A stretch of DNA of 64,000 nt from Anagrus nilaparvatae (lineage: Eukaryota; Arthropoda; Insecta; Hymenoptera; Mymaridae). The notes below the pieces were generated by a model. It saw only the letters and a list, made by a program, of their open reading frames with translations, did not search any database and was not told the origin of the DNA. Position 1 is the stretch's first letter, and every line of letters starts with the position of its first letter. This document shows, one piece after another, positions 46,000 through 59,130 of the stretch. Where the stretch lies: positions 620,001 through 684,000 of the forward strand of contig JAKSXM010000277.1 of NCBI GenBank assembly GCA_022575985.1. Direction: 5' to 3'. Position numbers and translations under genes: made by a program.

Positions 46000-48030
46000 A
46001 GCAGTAAAATTATTTTAACAGTATTTATTCCGAGCAAACATTAAACACCTATTTCGCATCTATGCAATAATTTCTAAAGTTTTTGTTGCTCCGTACTCGT
46101 TTGAAAAAATACTTAAACAATACTTTTTCGAGGGTCGGCTGCCTGCAAAGACGTCAAACGTAAACAATAATGAAATAAACTTCCCTTACTATGTTTACAA
46201 TATCTTGATGATATTAAAACGGCGATCAAAAGGATTAGAAACTAAAATAAATTTGGCAAAGATTTATTAATTTTACAAGTTTTTGTCAGTAATAACCAAG
46301 TCTTAAAAAGCTTCAAAAAATATTCTTTCGAAGATAATTTTACTATTTAATGAATTATAAACTCTCACCCGTTTCAAAGCAGATTTTATATTCTTTGGGT
46401 ATTCAATAAATATGTTTTCAAAGATTCTGTTGCCGCGAGAACCGATCCTATTTAGCGTCGATGCGATGATTTCAAAATTTCTTTTTGCTCAAAACTTGTT
46501 TGAAAAAATACTTAAACAATACTTTTTCGAGGGTCCGCTAGCTGCAAAGACAACAAACGTAAACAATAACAAAATAACCCTCCCTTACTATGTTTACAAT
46601 ATCTTTATAATATTAAAACGGTGAATAAAATAATTAGAAACTAAAATGAATTCAACAGAAAGTTATTATTTTTACAATTTTGTGTCGATTAAAATAAAGA
46701 TGTAAGAAGATTCAAAAAATATTCTTTCAAAGATGATTTTACTATTTAATGAATTATAAACTCTCATCCGTTTCAAAGCAGATTTTATATTCTTTTCGTA
46801 TTCAATAAATATGTTTTCAAAGATTCTGTTACCGCAAATACCGGTCCTATTTTGCACCGATGCAACGATTTCTAGATTTTTTATGGCTTAGAACTTGTTT
46901 GAAAAAATACTTAAACAATACTTTTTCGAGGGTCGGTAGACTGTTAAGATGTCACGCGTAGATATCAATGAAATAACCTTCTCTTATTATGTTTAGAATA
47001 TTTTAAAAATATTAAAACGGCGAATAAATTAATTAGAAACTTAAATGAATTCAGCAGAGAGTTACAATTTTGTGTTGATTAAAACAAAGACGTAAGAAGA
47101 ATCAAAAACTATCCTTTCGGAGACGATTTTATTATGCAATGAATATTAAACTCACATCCGTTTCAAAGCAATTATTATATTCTTTTAGAATTCAAAAATC
47201 ATGTTTACACTGATTCTGTTGACGCGAAAACAGATTTTCTTTTTGCACCGATGCTATGATTTCTAGATTTTTTTATACTGGAAATTCGTTTGAAAGAATA
47301 CCTAAATAATACTCTTTCGAGGGTTGACGGGCTATCGAGTCGTCACGCTTAGATACTTATGAGACAACCTTCCTCGAATATGATTAAAATATTTTAAGGA
47401 TATTAAAACGATGATCAAAACCATTGGAAACTAAAAAAAAATTCAGACGAGATTTATCAATTTCGCAAGTTTTTGTTAGTTATAACCCAGTCTTAAAAAG
47501 CTTCAATAAATATCCTTTCGAAGACGATTTTAGTATTTAATGAATTTTAAACTCACATCCGTTTCAAAGCAGATTTTATATTCTTTTAGTATTCAAAAAT
47601 CATGTTTTCAGTGATTCTGTTGATGCGAAAACAGATTCTATTTTGCCTCGATGCGATCATTTCTATATTTTTTTAGACTGGGAACTCGTTTGAAAGAATA
47701 TCTAAATCATACTCTTTCGAGGGTTGACAGGCTATTGATTTGTTACGTGTATGAAGCGATGATATAAGGTTATTTAACTATTTTTTGAGTATCAGAAGAA
47801 CATTGAAACATTGTTCAAAATAATTAGAAATTTGTATGATTTTAGCTGAAATTTATTATTTTTACAATTTTTTGTCGATTAAAACCCAGTCGTAAGAAGC
47901 TTCATAAAATACTTTTTCGAAGATGATTTTACTATTAAATGAATTTAAAACTCAAAGCCGTTTTGAAGCAGATTTTATATTCTTTTAGTATTTAAAAATC
48001 ATGTTTTCAGAGATTCTGTTGACGCGAAAC
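46000..48030. repeat. Satellite-like array, ~400-bp units
   Basis: Units share CTTTTTCGAGGGT or CTCTTTCGAGGGTTGAC, GCAGATTTTATATTCTTT and TTTTCA.AGATTCTGTTG. The first phrase falls at 46121, 46520, 46919, 47310 and 47710, a period of 391-400 bp. Earlier, more diverged units may reach back to about 45200. The small open frames inside are repeat shadows. The array is cut by the element at 48033 and continues at 59497. Confidence 0.85.
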
Positions 48031-48399
48031 CACCCTCACGGAACAAAACGATTAAAAATCATTAAAATGCCAATCGAATTCAATGCTCAAATTTCCCTAT
48101 CATTGAAAACGATTGAAATTCAATCGTTTTTAATGATATTTAATGATTTCAATAGTTTTTAATCGTTTGAATGTCTTTTAACCGAATTTAAGACTCTTTT
48201 AGCGCTAAACTCTTTTATTGGATACTGAAAATTATTTGTCAACAAAAAATTTCATTTTTTTACCGAATTACAATTTTTTGGGAATTCAAAATGGCAGTCA
48301 AAAATTTTTTTAACGTTCAAAATAATATTTTTACTGGACTAACAGGTGAGTAAAAATATTAATTTAGTAAACATTTTTATTCATTGATACGGAATTAAA

Positions 48400-49150
48400 T
48401 TTTCGGAAATCCAATATGGCGGACCGAAAAAAAAATGTAAAACTATAGTATGTGTAATGACACAACCAACGAGCATGGAACATTTTCACTTATTGCTATA
48501 CTTTTACAAAAAAAATAAAATTAAATAAAATGAGAAAATTTTCATTTTTTTACACTAGCATATTTTCTGATTTTCCAAGATGGCGGAACAAAAGACATTA
48601 AAAGTAGAACAAAGTAGAATTATCTACATTACCTGGGGGTTTTTGAGGTGGAGAAAAACATTTACGAAAATTTTCATATTTTCACCCAAACATATTTTCC
48701 GATTTTCCAAGATGGCGGATAAAAAAACATGTCAGAATAAGCTTTTTACATTGCCTGAGGGTTTTCGAGGTTGTAAAGAACAAAAGAACGTTTTAATTAA
48801 TAAAATTTTTCATTTTTCGGCCCCAGCATATTTTCCGATTTTCCAACATGGCGGAACAAAAAACATATGAAAAAAAGAACTTTCTACATTATCTAGGGGT
48901 TTTCAAGGTTGAGAAAAACGTTTTCAATCATGAAAAAATTTATTTTTTTGCCCCAGCTTATTATCCAAATTTTCAAGATGGTGGACAAAAAAACATGTCA
49001 TAATAAGCTTTTTACATTGCCTGGTGGTTTTTGAGGTTGAAAATAACGCTTTTATGAATGAAAATTTTCATTTTCTGGTCACAGTATATTTTCCAATTTT
49101 CCAAAATGGCGGCTTAAAAAACATGTTAGAATAAGCTTTTTATATTGCCG
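48400..49150 (+). repeat. ~130-bp modules, left arm of the giant element
   Basis: Five to six units carry ATTTTCCGATTTTCCAAGAT followed by GGCGGAC/A and CTTTTTACATTGCCTG-type phrases. The GATGGCGG core falls near 48579, 48711, 48847, 48977 and 49105. The ATGGCGG orientation is plus here and minus in the right arm. Confidence 0.85.
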
Positions 49151-49216
49151 GGGGGGTTTTCTAGGATGAGTAAAACGTTTTTAATAATTTTTTCTTTTCA
49201 CTCCGTAATATTTTTG

Positions 49217-50958
49217 CTAATGACAATTCCATTGCAAAAATTGTTACTCATCGGCAAAACAGCTCATAACATAAAAATTGATATTATCAAAATAGGTTGC
49301 AAGGGGCCAATAACTTCCAATTAATAGATGGTATATGTTTTTTCGTAAGTGATACTAATTATACATTTATCATAAAAGTTCCTAATTAGTATTATTATTA
49401 GTTTTTAATATTATAGTTACAATTTTGCATAAAATGCTTTTTCATAAAAAAAACCCCGAGCACTTGAAGTTTCCCATTTAAATAACATGGGAATTTTGAG
49501 TTTTTAGCTATACAAATTTTCGCAGAGGCCACAAAGCGTTTTAAAAAGCTAATATTTACTGGAAAAAATACTTTCATGTTGTAAAGACATGCACACAGCC
49601 CTGACTTCATTCTCAAGGAAATTCTGGGGGTAGAAACACAAATTTACATGTTGGTTCAATTTTAAAAAACAGGGTTTTTTGGTAATTTTCGATAAAACGC
49701 TGCAACCTCAAAAATTAACCAAAATATTTTTGGCTGAATTCATTTTTTTTTAGTACAAGTGTCACCTTTCAAACGCCATAAACCGCATTCTTTTATTATT
49801 GATCCTCTCATGACTATAGCCAATTGTCGTAACGGTAATTTTCTACTAAAAATGACTAATTTTTGAATTTTTTTTGAATTGCTGTCAAAATTGTAATTTT
49901 TGACAAAATTGAGGTTTATACGCCTTAAAAATTTTCTACGAGCTTGAAATTTCCAAAACATTTTTACTCACCGTTTTTCAATAAATTGTTAACCTGAGAT
50001 GATAATTTAAAGTCAAAGTCTCAATTTCAGGGTTTAAAAAAAAATCAATTTTTATCATTATCTTTGAAAAGTGATATCTTAAAAATTATTTGAAGAAAAG
50101 TGACGAGTAAAAAGTTTTTAGTAACTTGAAGCTTTTAAAAAAATTTTTAAGGACTGTGAAACTCAATTTCGTCAAAAATTACAATTTTGGCAGCAATTTA
50201 AACAAATTTAAAAATTTTGGGTCAAAAATTACCAGTAGGTTAATTGACTATAGCATTGAGAGAGTCAGTGGTAAAAATATACGGTTTAAGTAGTTTGAAA
50301 GGTGACACTTGCAATAAAAAAAGTAGAACAACCAGAAGTGTTATGGTTAATTTTAGAAGTTGCAGCGGTTTATCGAAAATTACCAAAAAAACCTGTTTTA
50401 TAAGATTGAGCCAACATATAAATTTGCGTTTCTAGCCCTAGAATTTCCATTTAAATGAATGCAGGGCTATTTTTATGTCTTTACAACATATGAAAGTATG
50501 TTTTCCAGTAAAAATTAGCTTTATAAAACGCTTTGTGGCCTCTGTAAAAATTTGTATAGATAAAAACTCAAAATTCCCATGTTATTTAAATAGGAAATTT
50601 CAAGTGCTCGGCGGCACGGGTTAAAAAAATCGAAATTCAAAATCCTTGAGCTGGGCGTTTTTTATGACCAAAGTATTCGAAAAAAACGGGGAGGCCCAAA
50701 AAATATCGAAAAAAAAAAAAAAAATAAGACACACTCTAATATGCATGTATATATACTAAAAACTATAATAATAATACCAATTAGGAACTTTTATGATAAA
50801 TGTATCATTAGTATTCCTTTCATAAATTAAAAACATATACCATCTATTAATTGGAAGCTTGGCCCTTTGCAACTCATTTTGATAATATTAATTTTTTATG
50901 GTATGGGCTGTTTTGCCGATGAGTAACAATTTTCGCGCTGGAATTGTCATTAGCAAAA
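49217..50958. mobile_element. Nested palindromic element
   Basis: This begins GCTAATGACAATTCC and ends with its complement. The arms match through the ATAGATGGTATATG, TTGAGTTTTTAGCTAT and GTAAAGACAT blocks with many small differences. Centre near 50080. It lies at the inner edge of the giant element's left arm. No gene. Confidence 0.7.
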
Positions 50959-52840
50959 AATCAGTAACTATCCATTAGGCGCTTGAGGCGCTCGCCTATA
51001 GGCCCCCACCAATTAATAAAATTTTTTTTTAAATGTTAATATTTTTTTAAAGTAAAAAAATAATATATGTAACACAATCCTTAAACCTATGTAGATTAAG
51101 GAAATGGTATTTAAAAAAAAAATATACCGCCAGCCTTTTTTTTACATAAGAACTGTGTTTCAATCCCCATAAACCGCAATTTTTTATCATCGTTTCTCTC
51201 ATCAGTCAATAAACCAAATGCCCATTTTTGCCCAAAAATGATCAATTTTTAAATTGCTGCTAAAATTGTAATTTTTAATGATAATTTTAGACTCAAAAAT
51301 TTTTTGCAAGTTCCGAAAATTCTTTACTTATATTTTACTCTCTACAAGGATAGTAATAAAAAAATGAAAAAAATTAAGATTCTGTAAATTATCCTATATG
51401 CTAAATGAACAATCGTAATGAAAGAATAAAGAGTTTTTGGAAATTTAGAGCTCATACAAAATTTTTTAGAACTATAAGATCTATTTTTATTGAAAATTAC
51501 AATTTTAGCAGCAATTTAAAAATTGGTCATTTTGGGCAAAAATTGGGCATTTGGTTTTTTTACTATAACGATGAAAGAACCGGTGATAAAAATTATAAAA
51601 AATAATGAGGCCAGCGGAAGTATTTTCGTTGAATTGTAGGATGACAGCCATATATTATGATAACTCTATTTGGAAATTTGCTTAAAAATCCTGTTTTTTA
51701 ACATTATCGTAACATTGAGCCCTGTGTTTCTAGGCCCAGAAGGTATGTCGGAATACACAGAGGGTGTATTGGGTATTTTTTCAATAGTTATCAGTAACTA
51801 TAGATTGCAATTTGGCGATCCATATGTTGAAAAAAAACCCAATAGCCTCTATTTATTAAAATAGGCCTTCTGGGCTTAAAAACGTAGGACTCAATATTAA
51901 TTATAGAGCGAAGCTCTACCTTAATGGATGCAAAAATCGACACCTTGTGGGCACGATATCTCAATAACGATCCATCGGATCACTTTCAGTTCTTAAAACT
52001 GGGTTTCTTTTATCGAGTTGATAGAACCTATAGTTTTTAAGCCCATTCCGGTATTTTTAAAAGCATGTTAATTCTTGTATTTTCGCTTCACAGAGATGAA
52101 AAACCTTATAAATGTCAACTTCGTAATAAATTTCATAGCTTTTGTATAAACTTTGCATCCGGTGAAATATCATAGAAATGCAAAATAACACAAGATACTT
52201 ATATTTTTAGGCACGATCACCCTATGTATGCAATACAGAGATGAAATAAGGCCTTATAAGTTTGTCAGGTCAAAAAAACGGAAAAGATTCTAAATTGTCC
52301 AATTCGTAGAGAAATTTGGTCCCCAGGTCATTCCGATGCTCTACATGCTTATATTGCCTTGGTGTGTGATAATAAATAACAGTTTTCAATTTACGAGGGT
52401 TTGGATCCCATCAACGTTATTAAAGAGAAAATACTCAATAAATATGTGATCGTGCCTGAAATAAAAAAACCTTGGCTTTTTTATAATTCTTTGCGGTTTT
52501 TATTATTTATTAATTAATCCTAATTTTATTGAATTAAACATTTAATGCCCAAGAGCCTATCTAGGAGTTCTAACAAAAATTTATTTTTCAAAAAATGTAT
52601 CCATATGATAAAAAGTCTCGCTATTATCAGAATTTGATTTCAAACTTACTATAAAATCAACACTTGAAAAATTGATTAGAAACTAATAACTAAAAAGTTT
52701 TTAATTCTTGTGTCGGTTACATTGAAAAAAAAACCGGTTGTTTAAAAACCGATTTTTTTAAATAGTTAAAACTATTTTATAAAATTATATTAAAGCGTAA
52801 TTTTAGTAAATAAAAAAGAGTTTAGGAACCTGGTGATGAT
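50959..52840. other. Giant element interior, no gene
   Basis: A short inverted pair with TAAATTGCTGCTAAAATTG lies at 51255 and 51495. A further pair, GGCCCAGAAGG / CCTTCTGGGC, lies at 51734 and 51865. Nothing codes for a recognisable protein. Confidence 0.5.
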
Positions 52841-52959
52841 AATGGTATGGCAATAAGTTCGTGTGAGTATTACAGCTGAATTTTGGCTCAGAGATATTCA
52901 AGATCTAAATACATGCACTTTCGTATCCTAATTTTTTCGGCCGCGTGTTCCGGAAAAAA

Positions 52960-53345
52960 TTTTAGGTCCACACAAATGGCCAATTTTTGAAAAAAAAACT
53001 AAAAGTATGAAACCCCGGAATAGCCTAGGTTTTTAATTAAGACCAAAACATACTTAATTTATATTTTAAATTTTTTGGTATTTAAATCTGGAGAGGCATG
53101 TCGGGACATTGAAGACATTTATCAGAGTTCAAAATCATGTATACTATAAACAATAAGAGCGCGGGTAAATGGCAGGTATCAATGGCCCGACATGCCCCTC
53201 CAGAGCCAAAATACCGAAAAATTTAAAATATAAATTAAGTATGTTTTGGCCTAATCTAAAAATCTAGTCTAATCCGGGGTGTCATAATTTCAGTTTTTTT
53301 TCCAAAAATTGGTTAACTTTTTCCAGAACATGCGATCAAAAAAAT
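52960..53345. repeat. Palindrome centred near 53130
   Basis: GGCATGTCGGGACATT on the left is mirrored by ATGGCCCGACATGCC on the right. The flanking TATATTTTAAATTTTTTGGT is likewise mirrored. It may be a small foldback element. Confidence 0.6.
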
Positions 53346-53689
53346 TAGAATAGAAAAGTAGTTATGCTTTGATTCTGAATTACGCGATCTGGGGTATAAA
53401 GTGGCTGAGAAGTAGAGGAAATGAAATCAGCAAAAACTACCCAATTTTAAGGTTTTCTTGCAATATTTTGAAAGCAGAGCTAAAATTATCTAATTAACTG
53501 CCTTTTTTGAAGAAAGGATAAGAAAATATTGGGATTTAATAATTACAAGCTCTAATTGGACTATAAGACTAATTATAGGACGTGAAAACTAAACCTCAAA
53601 AAAGGACTAATTATAATACATAAATTATAAGCAATATTACAATAAAATCGCTATTCTTATAATTTGTAATTATCACCTTTGCTAGGTGT

Positions 53690-53925
53690 TAAAATTCTAA
53701 ACCCAAATTATTTCGATTCTGTAAACCTGTATTATTCTAAGTCCTTAAATCGAAAATATTCTAAGTCCTTCAACTCAAATTATTATAAGTCTCTAAACCC
53801 GGATTATTGTGAGTCCCTAAACTTGAATTTTTCAAAGCTTTTAAAAATAAATTATTCTCAGTCCCTAAATAGAAAATCTTTTAAGTCCCTAACCCCGGAT
53901 TATTCTAAGTGCCGAAATTGAAATT
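53690..53925 (+). repeat. Minisatellite, ~27-bp units
   Basis: About nine units resemble TATTCTAAGTCCCTAAACC with changes. The same motif on the other strand occurs at 15995-16085 in the foldback element inside LTR B. The 80-codon frame here is a repeat shadow. Confidence 0.75.
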
Positions 53926-54699
53926 TGGACCTCCCCCCTTAAATCAGACACACTTGACCCTACTTGATTTTCAGATTCACAGGTTACCCCTCCTTAGAAA
54001 CATGTTCAATGTTAAAACTACGATTTAACAAATTGAAAATTGATCATTTTGGGCCAAAAATGGGCATTCAATTTACTGACTGTAAAGAAGAGAATTTAAA
54101 ATAAAAAATTAAAATGTTAAAATATTTTGCAAACAAACAATTCTGAAAGACAAATAAAGAATTTTTAGAAAAAAGCTTTTAGAAAATTTTTGAGACCTAT
54201 AAAACCCATTTTTGTCTAAAATTGCAATTTTTGAGAGAATTTAAAAGTTAATCATTTTGGGCCAATAAAGACCATTTGGTTAATTTGCTATGACATTGAG
54301 AAAATCAGCGATAAAAAATTGCGGTATCCGAGACTTGACAAATGACTTTAATACCAAAAAATTGTGACCAACAAGAAGTTTTTTTGTTAACTAACTAACT
54401 AAAAAGCAATATTACCAAAAAGTTCTATTTAAAAGCCTTGATGTGCACAGTATTTGAAGGCCCGTTGGAATAAAGGTTATAGGTTTTTTTTTTCAATATA
54501 TTAATGAAAGTTATTTATAATTTGGTTTCCTAAAGGTAGTGGTCTCTTGTTAGCGAAAGCAATGTAAAGACACCGAAAAATATGCCCTCTTTTTGCAGCT
54601 TTGTTAACTTTTTGCAGCTTTGTTAACTTTTTGCATAAGAGAACTTAAGCAAATTTTTTTCTTGCAAAATCTTTATTATTACATGGTCTTCCGGTGCTG

Positions 54700-54870
54700 G
54701 GCATGGTATTTTTAAAGTCATATGATAAAATTAAATTCATAGGTTGGTATCAATGGAACATCTCCGTATGTCGCATTCACTTATACTACGATATAATAGT
54801 TAATACCAACCCTTTAATTTTTTTTGTCATTTGACTATAAAAATAACACGTCCAGCACCCAAAGACCGTG
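54700..54870. repeat. Palindrome
   Basis: GGTGCTGGGCATGGTATTTT at 54693 is mirrored by AAAATAACACGTCCAGCACC near 54841, with inner AATTAAA and GGTTGGTAT arms. No coding content. Confidence 0.55.
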
Positions 54871-55049
54871 TATATGCCTTTTTCAGGTTTAAAAAAAAAT
54901 TTTTCCCCACTATTTCCTATATTATTCCTCTGTTTTTTTACTTAATAAATAAATAAATAAATATGTTAAAAAAAGCCATTTTTCATATCACAGAAGTTAT
55001 GAAAAGTCTGAAAAATAAAATGTAATACATTTTAAACATGGAACATGTT

Positions 55050-55440
55050 CATTGGATGGGTTAGTCCGTCTCGGTAGGGGGTGGGTAAAAAATTGACGTT
55101 TTAGGGGTATGGGGGGGGGGGTTAAAATACAGGGTGATTCAGAGTGGATGCATTTTTTTGCTTAATAGTTAACCAATTGCAGCTAAGATTACAAAAAATA
55201 GTGATTCACGTAATAAAATAAATTTTACGTCCCGTTCGGGACCACGATTGACGTTTTAAGGGGGGGGGGGCGGTTGAAATACACGGTGATTCCGAGCGGG
55301 ACGTATTGTTTGCTTTATCGACGGCCAATAGCAGGCACAGATCCAAGCGTCGACAAATAACGTCGCCGCTTTGAAAAACAACAACACGTCCCGCTCGGAA
55401 TCACCGAGTATTTATGACATTTTTAGGGGGGGGGGGGGTG
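55050..55440 (+). repeat. G-run cluster with hairpin
   Basis: Three G runs of about 10-13 lie near 55111, 55261 and 55427. Between them GGTGATTCCGAGCGGGACGT (55285-55304) is perfectly inverted at 55386-55405, a ~120-bp hairpin or small MITE. Confidence 0.7.
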
Positions 55441-57361
55441 GTGTGAAATGGATTCAGGGAGTATTCAGACGAGAAAAAATTTATAACCCCCACCTTCGAT
55501 ATTTACCCCCTCTCGTTCCATTGTTGCATGTTAAATAATAAAAAGTGGGAGTAAATTTTGGAGGTGGTGGTTAATATTTTTTTTCTCGTCAGAATGCTCA
55601 CTTAGAATATTTCCGATTAAGGGTCTTAGAATAATTTGAAGTGGGAGTCAGGGCCTGATCAGGCCCTGATAAGAACAACAACTTAGAATACTTTATATAG
55701 GTTTAATATGGATTTAGGATTATTTATATTTCAGGATTTATTGTAATATCGGTCTTAGGACTTATAATAATTAGGGAATATACGTTAATAGTGTTATAAG
55801 TGAACATTTTCCACGATCGCTGGTTGTGTGAAAGCACAAACCAGTTATAATTTTTTTTCATTTTTTGTTAAATTCAGGGGTAGTTTTATCCCACACCTAG
55901 CTTGAATGAGCGAAAAGTCGAAAAAAAATGACGACAAAATCTGATACTACAAAGTTTTCGGGAATAGTTTGTTATTTTCATATTTCCATAGCAGTAAGTT
56001 GGAGCTGCTTGTCTAAAAAATTTTTAGTCAATTTTGTGGGTGACTGAGAGATCAAAATCCGAAAATTTGATTTTTAACAATAAATCTTTATTAAATTTAA
56101 AGAAATAGATGAAAAATTTGGATTGCCAGGGAAAAACCACTCCAGAAGAAAAAAAAACTTATCTTTTTACGATGAAATTTAGCCAAGTTATCGTCAATTT
56201 AAGATTTTGCCCAAATTCATCTTAAAAAAGATTGAAATTTTATTGAAAAAAGTCTGTTTCTGAACTTTAAACATGCATTACTCGCTTGATTTTCATCGTA
56301 AAATAATAATTTTTTTTTTTAAATCCATTAATTTTTCCCTGGAAATTAATTTCTTTAAGAAAAAAATCATTTTTATTGACCAAATTTTAATTTTTAGGTC
56401 AAAAGCTTTTGAAAATAGTAAGTAGCAAGATTTACTTAACACAGTCCCTAAATTAAAAAATTAATGAAACTCTTTTCTTGCTTTTTTCTATTTGATCAGC
56501 TTCGCTCTACCCGTCTTTAACGGTATATAGTATAAATACGATTTTTTGGTAATTTTCAATATAACTCTCTAACCTCGCGACATAACCAAATACGTTCCAG
56601 TTGTGATTTGGAGTTACCTATCAAACTCAGTAAACCGCAATTTTTTATCACTAGTTCTTAAATTGCTATAGCTAATAGCCCGAGTAGCCATTAGTCTAGC
56701 CAAAAATCACCAATTTTTAAATGCTGCCAAAATTGTAATTTATGACGAAAATAGACTTTGTAGGTCTCAAAAACTTTCTACAAGCTTTAAGTTTCCAAAA
56801 ATTTTTTACTCGTCCCTTTTCAAGTAGTATCTGTTTTCCAGATATAAAAATTTAAATTCGGAGTCCCAATTTCAGGATTTTTAAAAAAAGTTAATTTTTA
56901 TTATTATCTTTGAAAACAGATATCATAAAAACAATTTAAAAATAAGAGATGAGTAAAGAATTTTTGGAATCTTGAAGCTTGTAGAAAACTTTTGGGACCT
57001 GTAAACCATATTCCGTCAAGAGTTATAATTTTTGCAGTAATTTAAAAATTGGTGATTTTGGTCCATCTCAGGATTTTGAGGTGTGAGACTTGTATATAGT
57101 TTTTTTACTTCTCATTCCTTAGGGTGGGCTTTTATCAGGTTTTTAAACGAAGTTGATAAAGATTTAAGAATAAAAAAGAAGATGCTATCTGAATCAATTG
57201 TTTAACTTTAAATGTAAAATTTATTAATGCATAAATTTTATGAAAAAGGATATTAAAATTTTATTAAAAAGTAAATTTTTTTTAATTTTTGTCGCCTTAA
57301 GTAGGCCTCCGCCATATTTCCGCCAAGAAGCCTCCACCAGTCTTAGTTCGGCACTGGAAAA
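55441..57361. other. Giant element interior, no gene
   Basis: This contains further inverted pairs of the ATTTAAAAATTGGTGATTTT type (56720 and 57040). A GC-richer end at 57290-57355 has CCTCCGCC and CCTCCACC. No coding sequence. Confidence 0.45.
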
Positions 57362-57447
57362 AATATTACGGAGTGAAAAAATAAAATATTATTAAAAACG
57401 TTTTACTCAACCTAGAAACCCCCCCAGGCAATATAAAAAGCTTATTA

Positions 57448-58520
57448 TTCTTATAGCGTTGCTATAAGGCCCGGAAATGCTAAATTTCATAAGTGCGCGG
57501 AAGATTATTGATGCGTGATAGTTTGTATAAGAAATGATTGATTTGTGTAACAAGTAATAGCGGGACACACGCACGACACACGAAAAATATAGAGTGACCG
57601 CAAAGGCGACGAAGGAGAAGAGAGAGAGGACAAAAAAAGAGGAGCCGGCAACAAGCACTCATGTGCGGACCTTGATTGAATTAGGCACATGTTTTTAATG
57701 ATAATAAGAAAGTTTTGATAAATTAATAAAGTTTTATTAGAATTGAATTGATAAAGTAATAGATTAAAGTGATCCAGTATTTAAAAAGATAATCGATTAA
57801 TAAATTATTAGTTAATAATATTGTCGCGGCTAGAATCAGTAATTAAGTGTATATTATCTAAATTGATTAATAAGCCTTTAAAACATTACAAGATTCTCAT
57901 AGCGGACATCTTTATTATTACTGCTTGGAGTCAACGAAATTGTATTGAAATATATATATTGAAGGATTTTTGAAATAGTTTATTTAATAATTAAAGCAAG
58001 GTTTTTTTTTTGTTTATAATTGGAAATTAGATCAAGAAAAGAGTCTGCTGAAGTAAGGTAATGAACAAGAAATATTATTGTCTGTGTCGTGAAGAAGTCT
58101 TATGAAAAAGTTACGTTTTATGAAATTCGAAGTGATATTATAGCGGTTTATGATTATGAAAATAGACAATTTTATAGACAGTGAAATATAGTTAGATTTA
58201 ATTATAAAGTGTAAAATATTAATAGAAATAGTTAAATAGTTTGAATAAAATGATTTGTTTATATATTTTTATGAATTAATTAAAGTGAGTTTTTATTATT
58301 ACAAGTGATACCCCTTTCACCTCCCCCTCATTCAGCATTATAGTTAAATTCCCGCGATCCAAAGAATAAAAGTCAATCATGCGCTACCGTTTCAATATAC
58401 ATATATTATCGCGCGCGCGTGTTTACACGACTCCTTTCTGCTTAGCAACTTATATAATTTTATTTGAAATAATAAATAATAATTGTGGTTTTTCTGAGAA
58501 GGCGGAAATAGCCACATTAT
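57448..58520. mobile_element. ~1.07-kb insertion in the right arm of the giant element
   Basis: The left arm of the giant element reads through this point, so this is a later insertion. ATTCT occurs at both edges (57446-57450 region and 58521-58525). It begins TATAGCGTTGCTATAAGG. It includes a purine-rich stretch near 57612. The overlapping short minus-strand frames at 57407-57690 show no domain. It may be a hAT-type MITE, but this is weak. Confidence 0.55.
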
Positions 58521-59130
58521 ATTCTAACATGTTTTTTGGTCCGCCATATTGGAAAATTGGAAAATAAGCTGGGGCCAAAAAATAAATTTTTTCATCAATG
58601 AAAACGTTTTTCTCAACCTTGAAAACCCCTAGATAATGTAGAAAGTTCTTTTTTTCATGTTTTTTGTTCCGCCATGTTGGAAAATCGGAAAATATGCTGG
58701 GGCCAAAAAATGAAAAATTTTATTCAATAAACGTTCTTTTGTTCTTTACAACCTCAAAAACCCTCAGGCAATGTAAAAAGCTTATTCTGACATGTTTTTT
58801 TGATCCGCCATCTTGGAAAATCGGAAAATATGCTTGGGTGAAAATATGAAAATTTTCATAATTGAAAACTTTTTTCTTCACCTCAAAAACCCCCAGGTAA
58901 TGTAGATATTTCTACTTTGTTCTACTTTTAATGTCTTTTGTTCCGCCATCTTGGAAAATCAGAAAATATGCTAGTGTAAAAAAATGAAAATTTTCTCATT
59001 TTATTTTATTTTTTTTTTTTTGTAGAAGTATAGCAATAAGTAAACATGTTTCATGCTCATTGGTTGTGTCATTACACAAACTAGTTACACATTTTTTTTT
59101 CGGTCCGCCATATTGGATTTCTGAAAATTT
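58521..59130 (-). repeat. ~130-bp modules, right arm of the giant element
   Basis: These are mirror copies of 48400-49150, reading CCGCCATCTTGGAAAATCGG on the plus strand near 58540, 58670, 58805, 58943 and 59106. Confidence 0.85.

Noticed and set aside
48580..48870. 96-codon frame with repeated PxxFPIFQxGG-like blocks
   Set aside because: This is the translation of ~130-bp DNA repeats. The same blocks appear at 60745-60966 and, inverted, in other frames.
57407..57690. Three overlapping short minus-strand frames
   Set aside because: They overlap in different frames across an insertion boundary, and no domain is present.
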